A stretch of 64,000 nt of DNA from the NCBI GenBank assembly GCA_949287305.1, contig CASEFX010000014.1, positions 1 to 64,000 on the forward strand, in the 5' to 3' direction. Source of the DNA: an uncultured Sutterella sp. GTDB taxonomy: Bacteria > Pseudomonadota > Gammaproteobacteria > Burkholderiales > Burkholderiaceae_F. A program made the translations under genes and the position numbers. The notes below the pieces were generated by a model. The model had not been told where the DNA came from, searched no databases, and worked only from the letters and a program-made list of their open reading frames with translations. Shown piece after piece: positions 35,519 to 44,390 of this stretch; position 1 is the first letter of the stretch, and each line of letters starts with the position of its first letter.

Positions 35519-35769
35519 TTCTTGAGGAAATTCTCGACGGCCGCGGGCGGTTGGTTGTCGCCGTCGATCAGAACCGCGAGGCGAAGACGCTGAAAGGGCG
35601 CCCCGCGAAGTCCGAAGGCCGAAAAGGCATTCTCTTTGGGAAAGCGCACCGAAGGCGGCAATCCTTCGACCTTGGGGGATGAGATCGGTATGACCGGCTT
35701 CTCATTGCCCGACGCCGACTCTTCCCGTACCTCCCGGGCTTTCGTCTCTTCCTTATCATTCTGGTCCAT
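35519..35769 (-). pseudogene. NYN-domain protein, 5' part
   Basis: The first 83 codons of the split NYN gene, starting at ATG 35769 behind GGAGGAACG. A charged, probably disordered stretch (residues 1-60) is followed by the first catalytic motif RLAVLIDGDNQPPAAVENFL. The open frame then runs into the transposon and stops. Codon 84 is completed by the first base beyond the element (33893). Divergent from htpG. Confidence 0.88.
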
Positions 35770-35899
35770 ACGTTCCTCCGATCTTCCGCGGACACAACGA
35801 CAACGAACCACCCTAGCACGACAATGCGACAGGAGCGGTCGCACGGAAACACGGTGTCGTTCGTCCCTGAGGACGCACATCAAACCTCCCGCCTTCGCC

Positions 35900-35927
35900 C
35901 TTGAAAAACCGCGATTCGTCCCCATAT
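35900..35927 (+). promoter_or_regulatory. Heat-shock (sigma-32/RpoH) promoter of htpG
   Basis: CTTGAAA (35900-35906), a 13-nt spacer, then CCCCATAT (35920-35927): a perfect match to the RpoH consensus, 57 nt upstream of the htpG ATG. Confidence 0.92.
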
Positions 35928-35983
35928 CCCTTCTTGTCACAGTAAGGACGAAGTTCTCGTCCGAAGAGGAGTAACAAACGAAA

Positions 35984-37888
35984 ATGGCTGCTGAAGTCCA
36001 TGGTTTTCAGACGGAAGTTTCGAAACTTCTGAAGCTTTTGGCCAATTCTCTTTATTCGAACAAGGAGGTGTTCCTGCGTGAGCTCGTCTCGAACGCTTCC
36101 GACGCAATCGACAAGCTGCGCTTTCTCGCGCTCACGAATCCTGATCTGACGAAGGACGATCCGGTCCTGCAGATCCGCGTCAAGGCCGACAAGGATGCGG
36201 GCACGCTCACGGTGTCCGACAACGGCATCGGCATGACGCTTGAAGAGGCGAACCAGCACCTCGGCACGATCGCGAAGTCGGGCACGGAAGAATTCCTCTC
36301 GAAGCTCTCGGGCGACGCCGCCAAGGACAGCCAGCTGATCGGTCAGTTCGGCGTGGGCTTCTACTCGGCCTTTGTGGTCGCCGACCGCGTGACGGTCGTG
36401 AGCCGCAGCGCCAAGGCGGGCCCCGACGAGGCCGTCCGCTGGACGTCCGACGGCAACGGCACCTTCGAGTCCGAACCCGCCCACCGCGACGCGCGCGGTA
36501 CCGACGTGATCCTGCACCTCAAGGACGAAGACAAGTCCTTCCTCGACGAGTGGACGCTTCGCAGCACGATCACGAAGTATTCCGACCACATCGCGACGCC
36601 GGTCTACCTCTGGACGAAGGCGCCCGAACCCGCCGACAAGAAGGAGGACGAAGTCGTCCCCGAAGGCGAATGGTCGCAGGTGAACGACGCCAAGGCCCTC
36701 TGGACGATGGCCCCGAAGGACGTCACGGAAGATCAGTACAAGGCCTTCTACAAGCACCTTGCGCACGACTACTCCGATCCGCTCGCCTGGGCGCACAACC
36801 GCGTCGAAGGCGACCTCGAATACACGTCGCTTCTCTATCTGCCGTCCGAAGCTCCGTGGGACCTCTACAGCCGTGATCAGCAGCAGGGCCTGAAGCTCTT
36901 CGTGCAGCGCGTCTTCATCATGGAAAAGGCGGACGCCTTCCTGCCGAACTACCTGCGCTTCGTGCGCGGCCTTATCGACACGAACGATCTGCCGTTGAAC
37001 GTCTCGCGTGAACTCCTGCAGGAAAGCCGCGTGGTGTCGAAGTTGAAGCGCGCCGTGACGAAGCGCTCGCTCGACATGATCGAAAAGCTTACGGAAGACG
37101 CCGCGAAGTACCGCACCTTCTGGACGCAGTTCGGCCGCGTTCTGAAGGAAGGCGTCGTGGAAGATCCCTCGAACCGCGAAAAGATCGTGAAGCTTCTTCG
37201 CTATGCGACGACAAAGGAACTCGGCACGGCCGAGGAACCGGGGCTCGTCTCGCTTGCCGACTACGTGAAGCGCATGCCCGAAGGTCAGAAGAAGATCTAC
37301 TACCTGATCGCCGGCAACCGCGAAGGCGCCGTCAACTCGCCCTACCTCGAAGCCCTCAAGAAGAAGGACGTTGAAGTCATTCTCCTTTGGGACCGCATCG
37401 ACGAGTGGATGATGTCGGAACTCCGTGAATTCGAAGGCCACGGTTTCGTGAGCGCGACCGCTGCCGACCTCGAACTCGGTGATCTCGCCGACAAGGAAGA
37501 GGAAAAGGCCAAGGAAGAAGCCGCGAAGGAAGCGGCCGACGACGTGGCGCGCCTAAAGAAGGTTCTCGGAGACCGCGTGAAGGACGTCCGCGTGACGAAC
37601 CGATTGGTCGACAGCCCCTCCTGCGTCGTGGGCGAATCCGACCAGATGATGACGCCGCAGATGCGCCGCATGCTCGAAGCCGCGGGCCATGCTCTACCCG
37701 AAGACAGCTACACGCTCGAAATCAATCCGCAGCACCCGCTCATCAAGCGGGCCTTCGCGGAAAAGGACGAAGCGCGCTTTGCCTCCTGGGCCGAAGTGAT
37801 CTTTGATCAGGCATTGCTTGCCGACCAGGGCACGCTCAAGGATCCGGCCGGCTTCGTGAAGCGCCTGAACGCGCTCCTCATCGGCTGA
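35984..37888 (+). CDS. htpG: Molecular chaperone HtpG (Hsp90)
   Basis: A 634-residue Hsp90, normal length. The N-terminal GHKL ATPase shows ELVSNASDAIDKLRF, the DNGIGMT loop, GTIAKSG and GQFGVGFYSAF. The middle domain has the catalytic-loop region NDLPLNVSRELLQES, and the C-terminal dimerisation domain follows an acidic linker (EEEKAKEEAAKEA). It works with DnaK in ATP-driven remodelling of client proteins in the cytoplasm. The gene is preceded by a consensus sigma-32 promoter and ends at a strong terminator, so it is a stand-alone heat-shock gene. Confidence 0.98.
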   Translation: MAAEVHGFQTEVSKLLKLLANSLYSNKEVFLRELVSNASDAIDKLRFLALTNPDLTKDDPVLQIRVKADKDAGTLTVSDNGIGMTLEEANQHLGTIAKSGTEEFLSKLSGDAAKDSQLIGQFGVGFYSAFVVADRVTVVSRSAKAGPDEAVRWTSDGNGTFESEPAHRDARGTDVILHLKDEDKSFLDEWTLRSTITKYSDHIATPVYLWTKAPEPADKKEDEVVPEGEWSQVNDAKALWTMAPKDVTEDQYKAFYKHLAHDYSDPLAWAHNRVEGDLEYTSLLYLPSEAPWDLYSRDQQQGLKLFVQRVFIMEKADAFLPNYLRFVRGLIDTNDLPLNVSRELLQESRVVSKLKRAVTKRSLDMIEKLTEDAAKYRTFWTQFGRVLKEGVVEDPSNREKIVKLLRYATTKELGTAEEPGLVSLADYVKRMPEGQKKIYYLIAGNREGAVNSPYLEALKKKDVEVILLWDRIDEWMMSELREFEGHGFVSATAADLELGDLADKEEEKAKEEAAKEAADDVARLKKVLGDRVKDVRVTNRLVDSPSCVVGESDQMMTPQMRRMLEAAGHALPEDSYTLEINPQHPLIKRAFAEKDEARFASWAEVIFDQALLADQGTLKDPAGFVKRLNALLIG

Positions 37889-37910
37889 TTCTCTGAATCA
37901 TGATGCTCGG

Positions 37911-37940
37911 AAGCCCGGTCCGCGAAAGGCCGGGCTTTCG
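37911..37940 (+). terminator. Intrinsic terminator after htpG
   Basis: AAGCCCGG (37911-37918) pairs with CCGGGCTT (37930-37937), followed by TCG. Confidence 0.8.
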
Positions 37941-37998
37941 CGTCTCTACGCAATTCGCCCTATTCCGAATCGGAACGTCTCGTGCTACCTTGTATGGC

Positions 37999-38061
37999 AT
38001 GATGACGAACACGATCACACGCCCCGTTTGCGGTTATTACTATTACCCTCTCTTCACATAG
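37999..38061 (+). CDS. Tyrosine-rich leader peptide
   Basis: A 20-residue open frame, MMTNTITRPVCGYYYYPLFT, with four consecutive tyrosine codons (TAT TAC TAT TAC, 38035-38046) followed by a phenylalanine codon. Its stop codon (38059-38061) directly abuts a sequence that can pair in two ways with the terminator downstream. This is the layout of an amino-acid attenuator leader. The ribosome site is weak, and translation is inferred from the codon pattern and position. Confidence 0.8.
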   Translation: MMTNTITRPVCGYYYYPLFT

Positions 38062-38062
38062 A

Positions 38063-38125
38063 GCGGGTTGGGCGCGTTCGTCCCCAAACTTCCGAAACCG
38101 ACCCGCGACTTGAGCGGGTTTTCTT
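38063..38125 (+). promoter_or_regulatory. Transcription attenuator (antiterminator/terminator pair)
   Basis: Antiterminator: 38063-38071 (GCGGGTTGG) pairs over 9 bp with 38098-38106 (CCGACCCGC). Terminator: ACCCGC (38101-38106) pairs with GCGGGT (38114-38119), followed by TTTTCTT. A ribosome that finishes the leader covers 38063-38071 and leaves the terminator to form; one stalled on the tyrosine codons leaves that strand free and favours read-through. So expression should rise when charged tyrosine tRNA is scarce. Confidence 0.82.
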
Positions 38126-38218
38126 ATTTCGGGATCTGCGAAAAGTCGCGCAAGTCCTTCGGTCCGTGACCCCGGCAGCTTCTTTGAGGAAGCTCCAAAC
38201 CGAACAGGAACCACCATC

Positions 38219-39259
38219 ATGACGCACGACTTTCCTTCCTCTCTCGCTTCCTTCTCCTTTACGCGCCGCCGCTTCGCGGCTCTCTGTTGCGCCGCGCTCG
38301 TAACGGGCTTCACCGCGGGCTGCGACAAGTCTTCCGCGCCCGCCGCGACCGCAGTCGCTGCCGACAAGATTCCCGTCGGCATCTGCGAACTCGTGGAACA
38401 CGAAGCGCTCGATCTCTCGGTGAAGGGCTTCCTCGACGAACTCGCCGCGCGCGGCTTCAAGGACGGCGACAAGATCGTCGTCGACCGTCAAAACGCCCAG
38501 GGCGACCAGGCTACGCTGCAGAACATCGGCTCGCGCTTCCTCTCGGAAAAGACGAAGCTCATCTTTGCGGTCTCCACGCCCGCCACGCAGGCGATGGCGC
38601 GCGCAACCCGCGAGATTCCGATCGTCGCGACAGCCGTGACGAGCTTTGAAGCGGCCAAGGTGGTGAAGAGCAACGACAAGCCCGGCACGAACGTTACGGG
38701 CGTCTCGAACATCGGTCCGATCGCGCGTCAGCTCGACCTCTTCCTCGCCCTCGCTCCCGACGCCAAGACCGTGGGCGTCCTCTTCAACGCGGGCGAAGTG
38801 AATTCCGCCTTCCAGGTCGAAATCTTCAAGAAGGCTGCGGCCGCCAAGGGCGTGGAGGTTCTCGAAGCGACGGTCTCGTCCGTGAACGACATTCAGCAGG
38901 CGGTCTCGAGCCTCACCGGCAAGGTGCAGGGCCTCTGGTTCCCGACCGACAACGTGCTCGCCGCGGGGACGTCGATCCTTGCGAAGGCTGCGCTCGACGC
39001 CAAGATTCCGACCATTCCCGGCGACGAAGCACTCATTCGCGGCGGTTGCCTCGCCACGATCGCGGTCGACTACTACACCCTCGGACGCATGTCGGGCACG
39101 ATGGCGGCCGACATCCTCGAAGGCAAGGCCAAGCCCGCCGACATGGCGATTCAAACGCAGGACGCGCAAAAGCCCCTCATCAATCTCGCGACCGCCAAGG
39201 CAATCGGTCTCACGATCCCCGAAGAGATCCTGAAGAACGCCGCCGTGATTGAAAAGTAA
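38219..39259 (+). CDS. ABC-type solute-binding lipoprotein (TrpX/DUF534 family)
   Basis: A 346-residue binding protein of the TrpX-like (ABC transporter substrate-binding, DUF534) family. The N-terminus combines a twin-arginine motif (FTRRRFAAL) with a lipobox (TAGC, Cys38 or so), so it is probably an exported lipoprotein facing the periplasm. The two-lobed body includes VGICELVEHEALD, FAVSTPATQAMA, TGVSNI, NAGEVNSAFQ and WFPTDNVLAAG. Relatives are linked to aromatic amino acid uptake. The tyrosine-codon attenuator in the leader suggests tyrosine (or another aromatic) as ligand. No permease or ATPase gene follows; the next gene is on the other strand. Confidence 0.88.
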   Translation: MTHDFPSSLASFSFTRRRFAALCCAALVTGFTAGCDKSSAPAATAVAADKIPVGICELVEHEALDLSVKGFLDELAARGFKDGDKIVVDRQNAQGDQATLQNIGSRFLSEKTKLIFAVSTPATQAMARATREIPIVATAVTSFEAAKVVKSNDKPGTNVTGVSNIGPIARQLDLFLALAPDAKTVGVLFNAGEVNSAFQVEIFKKAAAAKGVEVLEATVSSVNDIQQAVSSLTGKVQGLWFPTDNVLAAGTSILAKAALDAKIPTIPGDEALIRGGCLATIAVDYYTLGRMSGTMAADILEGKAKPADMAIQTQDAQKPLINLATAKAIGLTIPEEILKNAAVIEK

Positions 39260-39280
39260 CGGGGTAACAGGAAAGTCGTG

Positions 39281-39315
39281 AAAAAGGCGGGCCGCGCTTT
39301 CGTGCACGGTCCGCC
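39281..39315 (-). terminator. Terminator of the lipoprotein gene
   Basis: On the minus strand GGCGGACCG pairs with CGGCCCGCC (one G-T pair) around a short loop, followed by TTTTTC. Confidence 0.75.
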
Positions 39316-39343
39316 TCAAAGTGCCAATGGCGATCAGAATGCG

Positions 39344-39820
39344 TCAGTTTTCCGATTCGACGGGCTTGCCGACCTTGTCGACGTAGAGGCGGAAGACGCC
39401 GCCCCAAGAATTGAAACCGATGCGAAAGTCGTAGACGCGGCCGGCCTTCAGGTCCACTTCGCGGATCTGGCCGTGGTCGCGCACCCATTCTTCGCTCGCG
39501 GAACAGAGTCCGCGGCCGTCCCAGTCGCCCGCGACCTGGAATTTGTGCTCGCCCGGCGCGAGATGGAACATCGCCTGCTCCTCCGTATCGAAGCGGGCGG
39601 CGCGTTCGTCGTCGATCAGGACGGTAAAGTAGCATGCGCTTCCGCCGTAGTTGCTCAAGCGCGTAATGCGGACCAAAGCTTCCTCGGCCAAGGGTTCCTG
39701 GTGACCATAAAGGCGTTCGGCCGGAACGGGCGTCGTGTCGGCCTGGCGATACGACGTGACCGTGCAGCCCGTGAGACCGATGAGAGAAAGAGACAAAAGC
39801 AAAAGGGAGAGCTTCTTCAT
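39344..39820 (-). CDS. Small lipoprotein of unknown function
   Basis: A 158-residue protein with a lipoprotein signal peptide (MKKLSLLLLSLSLIGLTGC; lipidated Cys19). The mature part contains ALVRITRLSNYGGSACYFTVLIDDE and HLAPGEHKFQVAG, resembling small beta-sandwich envelope proteins (DUF2846-like) that precede a PEGA-type or carbohydrate-binding fold; the match is only suggestive. Two mature cysteines (in GSACYF and RGLCSA) could form a disulfide in the periplasm. It is monocistronic, with its own terminator. Confidence 0.8.
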   Translation of the reverse strand: MKKLSLLLLSLSLIGLTGCTVTSYRQADTTPVPAERLYGHQEPLAEEALVRITRLSNYGGSACYFTVLIDDERAARFDTEEQAMFHLAPGEHKFQVAGDWDGRGLCSASEEWVRDHGQIREVDLKAGRVYDFRIGFNSWGGVFRLYVDKVGKPVESEN

Positions 39821-40177
39821 TTCGGCTCCTCAATGAGAGATGGTGAAGGGTCTGAAAGTTGTGATTTGCAGAGCTCTGCTTTTGTCCGGACGGGCGAATT
39901 CTAGCATGAAGCAGTTCGAAAATGTTCTTGCATTTCCCTCTCCCGCAAGGAAAATAAATGAACACTCTCCTAGGAGAATGGTTTTGATCTTTTTCCTCGT
40001 TGATTGGCATTGCCTCGAGTGAAAAATCGTTTCCTCTGTGAAGCGCCGGGGTTCCCTGCTTTTCACAATGGGATCGATAGAAAGGAATGCTGCGGTTGAT
40101 TCGCTCAAGCGCATACTGTTGGTGTAGGCTTATTAGATCGACCTAGATAAGAATATTTCTCAACAACGATTTTCCCT
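39821..40177. other. AT-rich intergenic region
   Basis: 357 bp between divergent genes, clearly AT-richer than either. It contains a 12-bp palindrome TCTCCTAGGAGA (39966-39977) and a second weaker one (TAGATCGACCTA, about 40135-40146). No gene was seen; it should hold the promoters of the lipoprotein and ZIP genes. Confidence 0.5.
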
Positions 40178-40996
40178 ATGCTTGATTCCCTTTTCCTCGA
40201 CTCGCTCTCGCAGGCCACCCCGGTCGCCGCGGCGGCAAGCGCCACGGGCTTCACCTTCTTCATGACGGCGGTGGGCTCAGGGATCGTCCTTTTGCCCGGG
40301 CGGCTCCACAACAGTTTCATGCAGACCGTGTCGCTCGGTTTTGCCGCGGGCGTGATGGTGGCGGCCTCCGTCTGGTCGCTTCTGATCCCCGCGATGGACA
40401 TGGTGGAGGCGCGGGGCGATTCGCCTTTATTGCCGGCCGTAGGCGGTTTTCTTCTCGGCGTTCTTTTCATTTTTTCGCTCGACCGCCTGATGCCGCACCT
40501 GCACCCGGGCGCGAAGGAGTCCGAAGGCCCGAAGACGCACCTGGCGCGTTCCACCCTGCTTTTTCTCGCCGTGACGCTTCACAACATCCCCGAAGGGATG
40601 TCGGTCGGGCTTTCGATCGGAATGGCGGCCGAGGATCCGTCGCTTTTGGCGGGCGCCCTGGCGTTGGCACTCGGCATGGGCATTCAGAACATTCCGGAAG
40701 GCGCGGCCGTTGCGCTTCCCTTGATGCAGGACGGCATGCCCCGCTGGAAGGCCTTCCTCGCGGGTTCCGTCTCGGGCTTGGCCGAACTCGTCTTCGGCGT
40801 GCTCGCCGTACTTCTCGTCGGGACGACCGGTGCGCTTTTGCCGTGGTTCCTCGCCTTTGCTGCGGGCGCCATGATCTACGTGGTCGTGGAAGAACTCATC
40901 CCGTCTGCGCACCTCACCGAACATTCGGACGCGGGGACGCTTTCGGTCGTGGCGGGGTTCGTTCTCATGATGGCCCTGGACGTGGGACTTGGCTGA
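40178..40996 (+). CDS. ZIP-family metal transporter
   Basis: A 272-residue inner-membrane protein with eight predicted helices. Helix 4 carries the metal-site motif TLHNIPEGMSVG and helix 5 a second copy, GIQNIPEGAAVALP, both diagnostic of ZIP transporters (GufA/ZupT branch). A histidine-containing loop (MPHLHPG) lies between helices 3 and 4. ZIP proteins bring zinc, iron or other divalent metals into the cytoplasm. The specific metal is not readable, and no Fur or Zur box was identified. Confidence 0.93.
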   Translation: MLDSLFLDSLSQATPVAAAASATGFTFFMTAVGSGIVLLPGRLHNSFMQTVSLGFAAGVMVAASVWSLLIPAMDMVEARGDSPLLPAVGGFLLGVLFIFSLDRLMPHLHPGAKESEGPKTHLARSTLLFLAVTLHNIPEGMSVGLSIGMAAEDPSLLAGALALALGMGIQNIPEGAAVALPLMQDGMPRWKAFLAGSVSGLAELVFGVLAVLLVGTTGALLPWFLAFAAGAMIYVVVEELIPSAHLTEHSDAGTLSVVAGFVLMMALDVGLG

Positions 40997-41030
40997 GCGT
41001 TCCCATTCCTCTGTACGGCACATAACCTTC

Positions 41031-41066
41031 GGGCCCGCACGAGATGATCGTACGGGCCCTTTTTTC
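41031..41066 (+). terminator. Intrinsic terminator after the ZIP gene
   Basis: GGGCCCG (41031-41037) pairs with CGGGCCC (41053-41059), extended by an inner ACGA/TCGT stem, followed by TTTTTT. Confidence 0.92.
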
Positions 41067-41124
41067 GAGCCTTGCGACCGGAATCATTAGATTCCCGATC
41101 GGGGCTTTATTGTCAATTCTTCCC

Positions 41125-42306
41125 TCAAGCCTTCGGCGCAAGCGTCTTCGCAAAGACGTCGGCGAGGTCTTCACGTGCGAAGGGAACGGCGTCGCGTTTG
41201 AACTGCTTCGTGCCCGTGGCGAGCACGTTTTCGACGAGCCATTCGACATCGTCCGTCGTGAAGCCCCAAACCGAGGCGTCAAGGTCAAGCACGTCGCAGG
41301 CCTTCTGAAGGTTCGCGAGCGCGACGAGGAAGTCTTCGGGACGTTCCGCGCAAGGATGACCGAGACACTGCGCCATCGTGACGAAACGCTCGAGCGAGGC
41401 GCCCTTTTCGATCATCTTGCCGAAATAGTGGAGCGACAGGAGAATGAGGCCCGCGCCGTGCGGAAGTTCCGTGTGCAGAGCCGAAAGGCTGTGCTCGAGC
41501 GCGTGCTGGCTCGTCAAACCGCCCGTCACCATGACGAGACCCGAGAGCGTGCTCGCAAGTGCCACCTTGGAGCGGGCTTCGAGGTTCGCGCCGTCGCGAA
41601 CGGCCACGGGGAGATTCGCGGCGAGAAGACGCACGGACTCCTTCGCAAAGACGTCGGACATCGGCGTCGCAACGCCCGATACGTAGCCTTCGACCGCGTG
41701 GAAAAGCGCGTCAAAGCCCTGATAGGCCGTGTAGGCGGGCGGAACCGTGAGCATGAGTTCCGGATCCACGACGCCCACCGTCGGGAAGAGGCGCGGATCG
41801 CCGAAGCCCAACTTTTCCTTCGTGACGTGGTTCGTGATCACCCCGCCCGCGTCGACTTCGGAGCCCGTCCCGGCCGTCGTCGTGACGGCGATCAAGGGGA
41901 GCGGATCCTTTTCGAAGGCCTTCTTTCCGCCCGTGCCCGCCTGGGCGTAGTCCCAGAGCGTGCCGTCGTTCGTCGCCATCGCGGCCATGAGCTTCGCGGC
42001 GTCCATGACGGAGCCGCCGCCCACGGCGAGAATGGCGCCGCAGCCTTCGGTGCGGGCGGCATCGGCCCCCTTCATGACGGTTTCGTCGGAGGGATTGGGC
42101 TCGACCGACGGGAAGCGCACGAATTCGATCCCTTCGCGCGAGAGCATGGCTTCGACCTTGTCAAGCGTGCCGTTGCGCTTGAGGCTCCCGCCGATCCCGG
42201 TGACGAGAAGCACCTTGCGGGCGGGAATGTCCGCGCCCGTCAATTTCGAGAGAGCGCCCGCGCCGAAAAGAATGCGGGTCGGCGTATAGGCGGCGAATCC
42301 TTTCAT
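41125..42306 (-). CDS. Iron-containing alcohol dehydrogenase
   Basis: A 393-residue group III (iron-dependent) alcohol dehydrogenase. Motifs: VLLVTGIGGSLKR nucleotide region, ILAVGGGSVMDAAK cofactor loop, TTTAGTGSEVDAGGVI, and iron ligands in FDALFHAVEGYVS and QHALEHSLSAL...LPHGAGL. It interconverts an alcohol and aldehyde with NAD(P)H in the cytoplasm; the substrate is not readable. The frame extends to 42441, but ATG 42306 has AAGGAG upstream. It is the last gene of a likely three-gene unit with the DUF2156 protein (28 bp upstream) and dnaQ. Confidence 0.92.
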   Translation of the reverse strand: MKGFAAYTPTRILFGAGALSKLTGADIPARKVLLVTGIGGSLKRNGTLDKVEAMLSREGIEFVRFPSVEPNPSDETVMKGADAARTEGCGAILAVGGGSVMDAAKLMAAMATNDGTLWDYAQAGTGGKKAFEKDPLPLIAVTTTAGTGSEVDAGGVITNHVTKEKLGFGDPRLFPTVGVVDPELMLTVPPAYTAYQGFDALFHAVEGYVSGVATPMSDVFAKESVRLLAANLPVAVRDGANLEARSKVALASTLSGLVMVTGGLTSQHALEHSLSALHTELPHGAGLILLSLHYFGKMIEKGASLERFVTMAQCLGHPCAERPEDFLVALANLQKACDVLDLDASVWGFTTDDVEWLVENVLATGTKQFKRDAVPFAREDLADVFAKTLAPKA

Positions 42307-42334
42307 GTTTTTCTCCTTTTTTTTTCGAAACCGA

Positions 42335-43324
42335 TCAGGCTTCGAACGGGGCGACTTCGTAGACGCCCTTTTCCAATTGATAAAGCGGGAACCAGTCGTG
42401 CTTGGCCTTTCGCAGGCCCGGAACGCCCAGGTCCTCTTCACGGTTCAGAATCTTGACGGTCTCAGGGAGAGCCTTCGCGAGCGAATGCGCGAGATAGGGA
42501 TAGCCCCCTTCCACGTCGCGGCGGGCCTTTTCGATGTGCACCGCATAGGTGTCGGGCGTGACCAAAGCGCCGAGCGTGAGGCCGAGGATCTCGTCCCCGT
42601 CGACGAGCATCCCGCCCGTCACGCCGCACTCGTCCCAGCGGCAGAGGACGACGTCCAGGAACTTCCGCTCGAAAAAGAGCGTTTCGTCAAGCGGCTGATT
42701 CGCTTCGTACCAGTCGGAGAGAAAGGCCTTCCAACGCTCGAGCGTCTCGGCGTCGGGACTCTTTTCGAAGTAGACGAACTTCGCGTCCGGATGATTGCGC
42801 TCAAAGCGCCGGCAGAAGTTGCGCTTCTTCGCCATCGGGCGCCCGGCGAGCGTCGCGAAGGTTTCGCGGCTGTAGCAGTAGTCGTAGAGGTCTTCGTTCG
42901 TGAAGCACGTCCCATCGAGCCCGAGCTTTTGAAGGAGCTTTTCGACGTCGGCCTTGACGCCGCCCAACTGCAGCGTGCGCCCGCGCGAAGCTTCATAGTC
43001 TGCGATTTCCTTGAGAATCCCGCGGTAAAAGCGCTTTTCCTCGTCGGTGAAGGGCGTGTCGTCCGTGAGCCCCTCCTGAATCAGGCGGTAGAAGGCTTCA
43101 CCCAGGAGATAGTTGTCGCGAAAGACGAAAAGGGGCTTCCCGTTCGGGGCGGTGAGTTCGGCGACGCCGAGGTCGCGCTCCCAGGAGCGCCCGCAGATGG
43201 CGGCGACCGTCATGCTGCAGTCGGCCTTCGAGGTCTTGCAAAGCGACATGCGCTTCAACTCTTCGAGCTCGGCCGAACGGCGAACGATGCAGTCCGTCGT
43301 GTAGGCGGTGAATGAGAGCGTCAT
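42335..43324 (-). CDS. DUF2156 / LPG-synthase C-terminal domain protein
   Basis: A 329-residue soluble protein related to the GNAT-like C-terminal domain of lysyl-phosphatidylglycerol synthase (DUF2156). Typical blocks are LFVFRDNYLLGEAFYRL, RNFCRRFERNHPDAKFVYF, GVTGGMLVDGDEILGLTLGAL and GGYPYLAHSLAKAL. Stand-alone members presumably transfer an acyl or aminoacyl group, but no substrate is known. Start ATG 43324 overlaps the dnaQ stop (ATGA) and has GGAGGAGG upstream, so it is translationally coupled to dnaQ. Confidence 0.85.
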   Translation of the reverse strand: MTLSFTAYTTDCIVRRSAELEELKRMSLCKTSKADCSMTVAAICGRSWERDLGVAELTAPNGKPLFVFRDNYLLGEAFYRLIQEGLTDDTPFTDEEKRFYRGILKEIADYEASRGRTLQLGGVKADVEKLLQKLGLDGTCFTNEDLYDYCYSRETFATLAGRPMAKKRNFCRRFERNHPDAKFVYFEKSPDAETLERWKAFLSDWYEANQPLDETLFFERKFLDVVLCRWDECGVTGGMLVDGDEILGLTLGALVTPDTYAVHIEKARRDVEGGYPYLAHSLAKALPETVKILNREEDLGVPGLRKAKHDWFPLYQLEKGVYEVAPFEA

Positions 43325-44088
43325 GCCTCCTCCTTTTGGCGTTCGTCGCCGTAGACGGCGCGCCAGCGGCAGGTGGCCTTGCAGTTCTTCTCGACGATGT
43401 CGAGGATGCGGGTGTGTTCGGCGAGTTCTTCGGCCGAGGGCTTCGGGACGCGCAACGTCGACTGATCGTTCATGGGCTTCGGTTCCGAGAGAAGGAGCGC
43501 GTCCACGTCGATCGCCTGCTGTCCGCCCGTCATGGCGAGCCAGCACTCGGCGAGAATGAGCGAGTCAAGAAGAGCGCCGTGGAAGGTGCGGTCGATGTGA
43601 TTGAGCTCGTACGTGCGTGCGAAGTTGTCGAGCGTGGGCGTCCGGCCGGGGTGTTCGGCCTGATAGAGCGTCATCGTGTCGATCACGGCGGCGTAGTCTT
43701 CGATGTGGCCCTTTCCGCAGCGCTCGAGCTCCATGTTGAGGAACTTCACGTCGAACTCGGCGTTGTGAATGAGAAGGACCTGCCCCCGGATCATGTTGAT
43801 GAAGTCGTCGGCGATCTCTTCAAAGGAGGGCTTCGAGCGGAGGAATTCGTTCGTGATCCCGTGCACCTTCGTCACTTCTTCGTTCATGTCGAAGCCGGGA
43901 TTGATGTAGCGCTGAAAGTGATTCTCCTCCTTGGGATCGATTTCGCGCCGGTGAATGACGACGATGCCGATTTCAATGATGCGGTCGCCGTCCTCGATGC
44001 TCACGCCCGTCGTTTCCGTGTCGAGCGCAAGGCACGAGCCTTTGTGCACGTGAACGATCCGGTAGGCGTCCTGTAGGGCTTTGGACAT
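43321..44088 (-). CDS. dnaQ: DnaQ-type 3'-5' exonuclease (DNA polymerase III epsilon-like)
   Basis: A 255-residue DEDDh exonuclease. ExoI is CLALDTETTGVS, ExoII is HNAEFDVKFLNMEL and ExoIII has the histidine-aspartate pair in HGALLDSLILAE. The C-terminal region fits the polymerase-binding tail of epsilon, so it is likely the proofreading subunit, although a second dnaQ-like gene elsewhere cannot be excluded. The frame extends to 44256; ATG 44088 gives the right N-terminus, with a weak AAAGAAACAAG ribosome site. Confidence 0.9.
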   Translation of the reverse strand: MSKALQDAYRIVHVHKGSCLALDTETTGVSIEDGDRIIEIGIVVIHRREIDPKEENHFQRYINPGFDMNEEVTKVHGITNEFLRSKPSFEEIADDFINMIRGQVLLIHNAEFDVKFLNMELERCGKGHIEDYAAVIDTMTLYQAEHPGRTPTLDNFARTYELNHIDRTFHGALLDSLILAECWLAMTGGQQAIDVDALLLSEPKPMNDQSTLRVPKPSAEELAEHTRILDIVEKNCKATCRWRAVYGDERQKEEA

Positions 44089-44367
44089 TCTTGTTTCTTT
44101 CCGTCTTTTTCCAAGAAGGAAGGATGATACCACGTGCCCTTCGCCCTCCGATGACGCCATGCCGAGGGGACGGTCCTCTCCGTCCCGCCGCGAGTCGTTT
44201 GAGCGAGGATTTTCGAGCCCGCTTCGATCGTTCGCACGTTCACCCGCGCACGGCATTATTGAGGTTATCCAGGGTAATTCCCTAAACGCTGAAAATTTTC
44301 ACCCCCTTTTCATTTCCTCTTTTCATTCTCCGCTTCCCGCAACTTTTGTCGCCCCCACTACCATGGA

Positions 44368-44390
44368 CGCTATTCTAGCCAAGAATAGCG
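44368..44390 (+). promoter_or_regulatory. Palindromic operator upstream of the molybdoenzyme
   Basis: CGCTATTCT (44368-44376) and AGAATAGCG (44382-44390) form a perfect 9-bp inverted repeat with a 5-nt spacer. A related half-site (AGCGTTATTCT) follows at about 44441-44451. The 525-bp gap between dnaQ and the molybdoenzyme holds no gene, so this is a good candidate for regulator binding. Confidence 0.6.
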
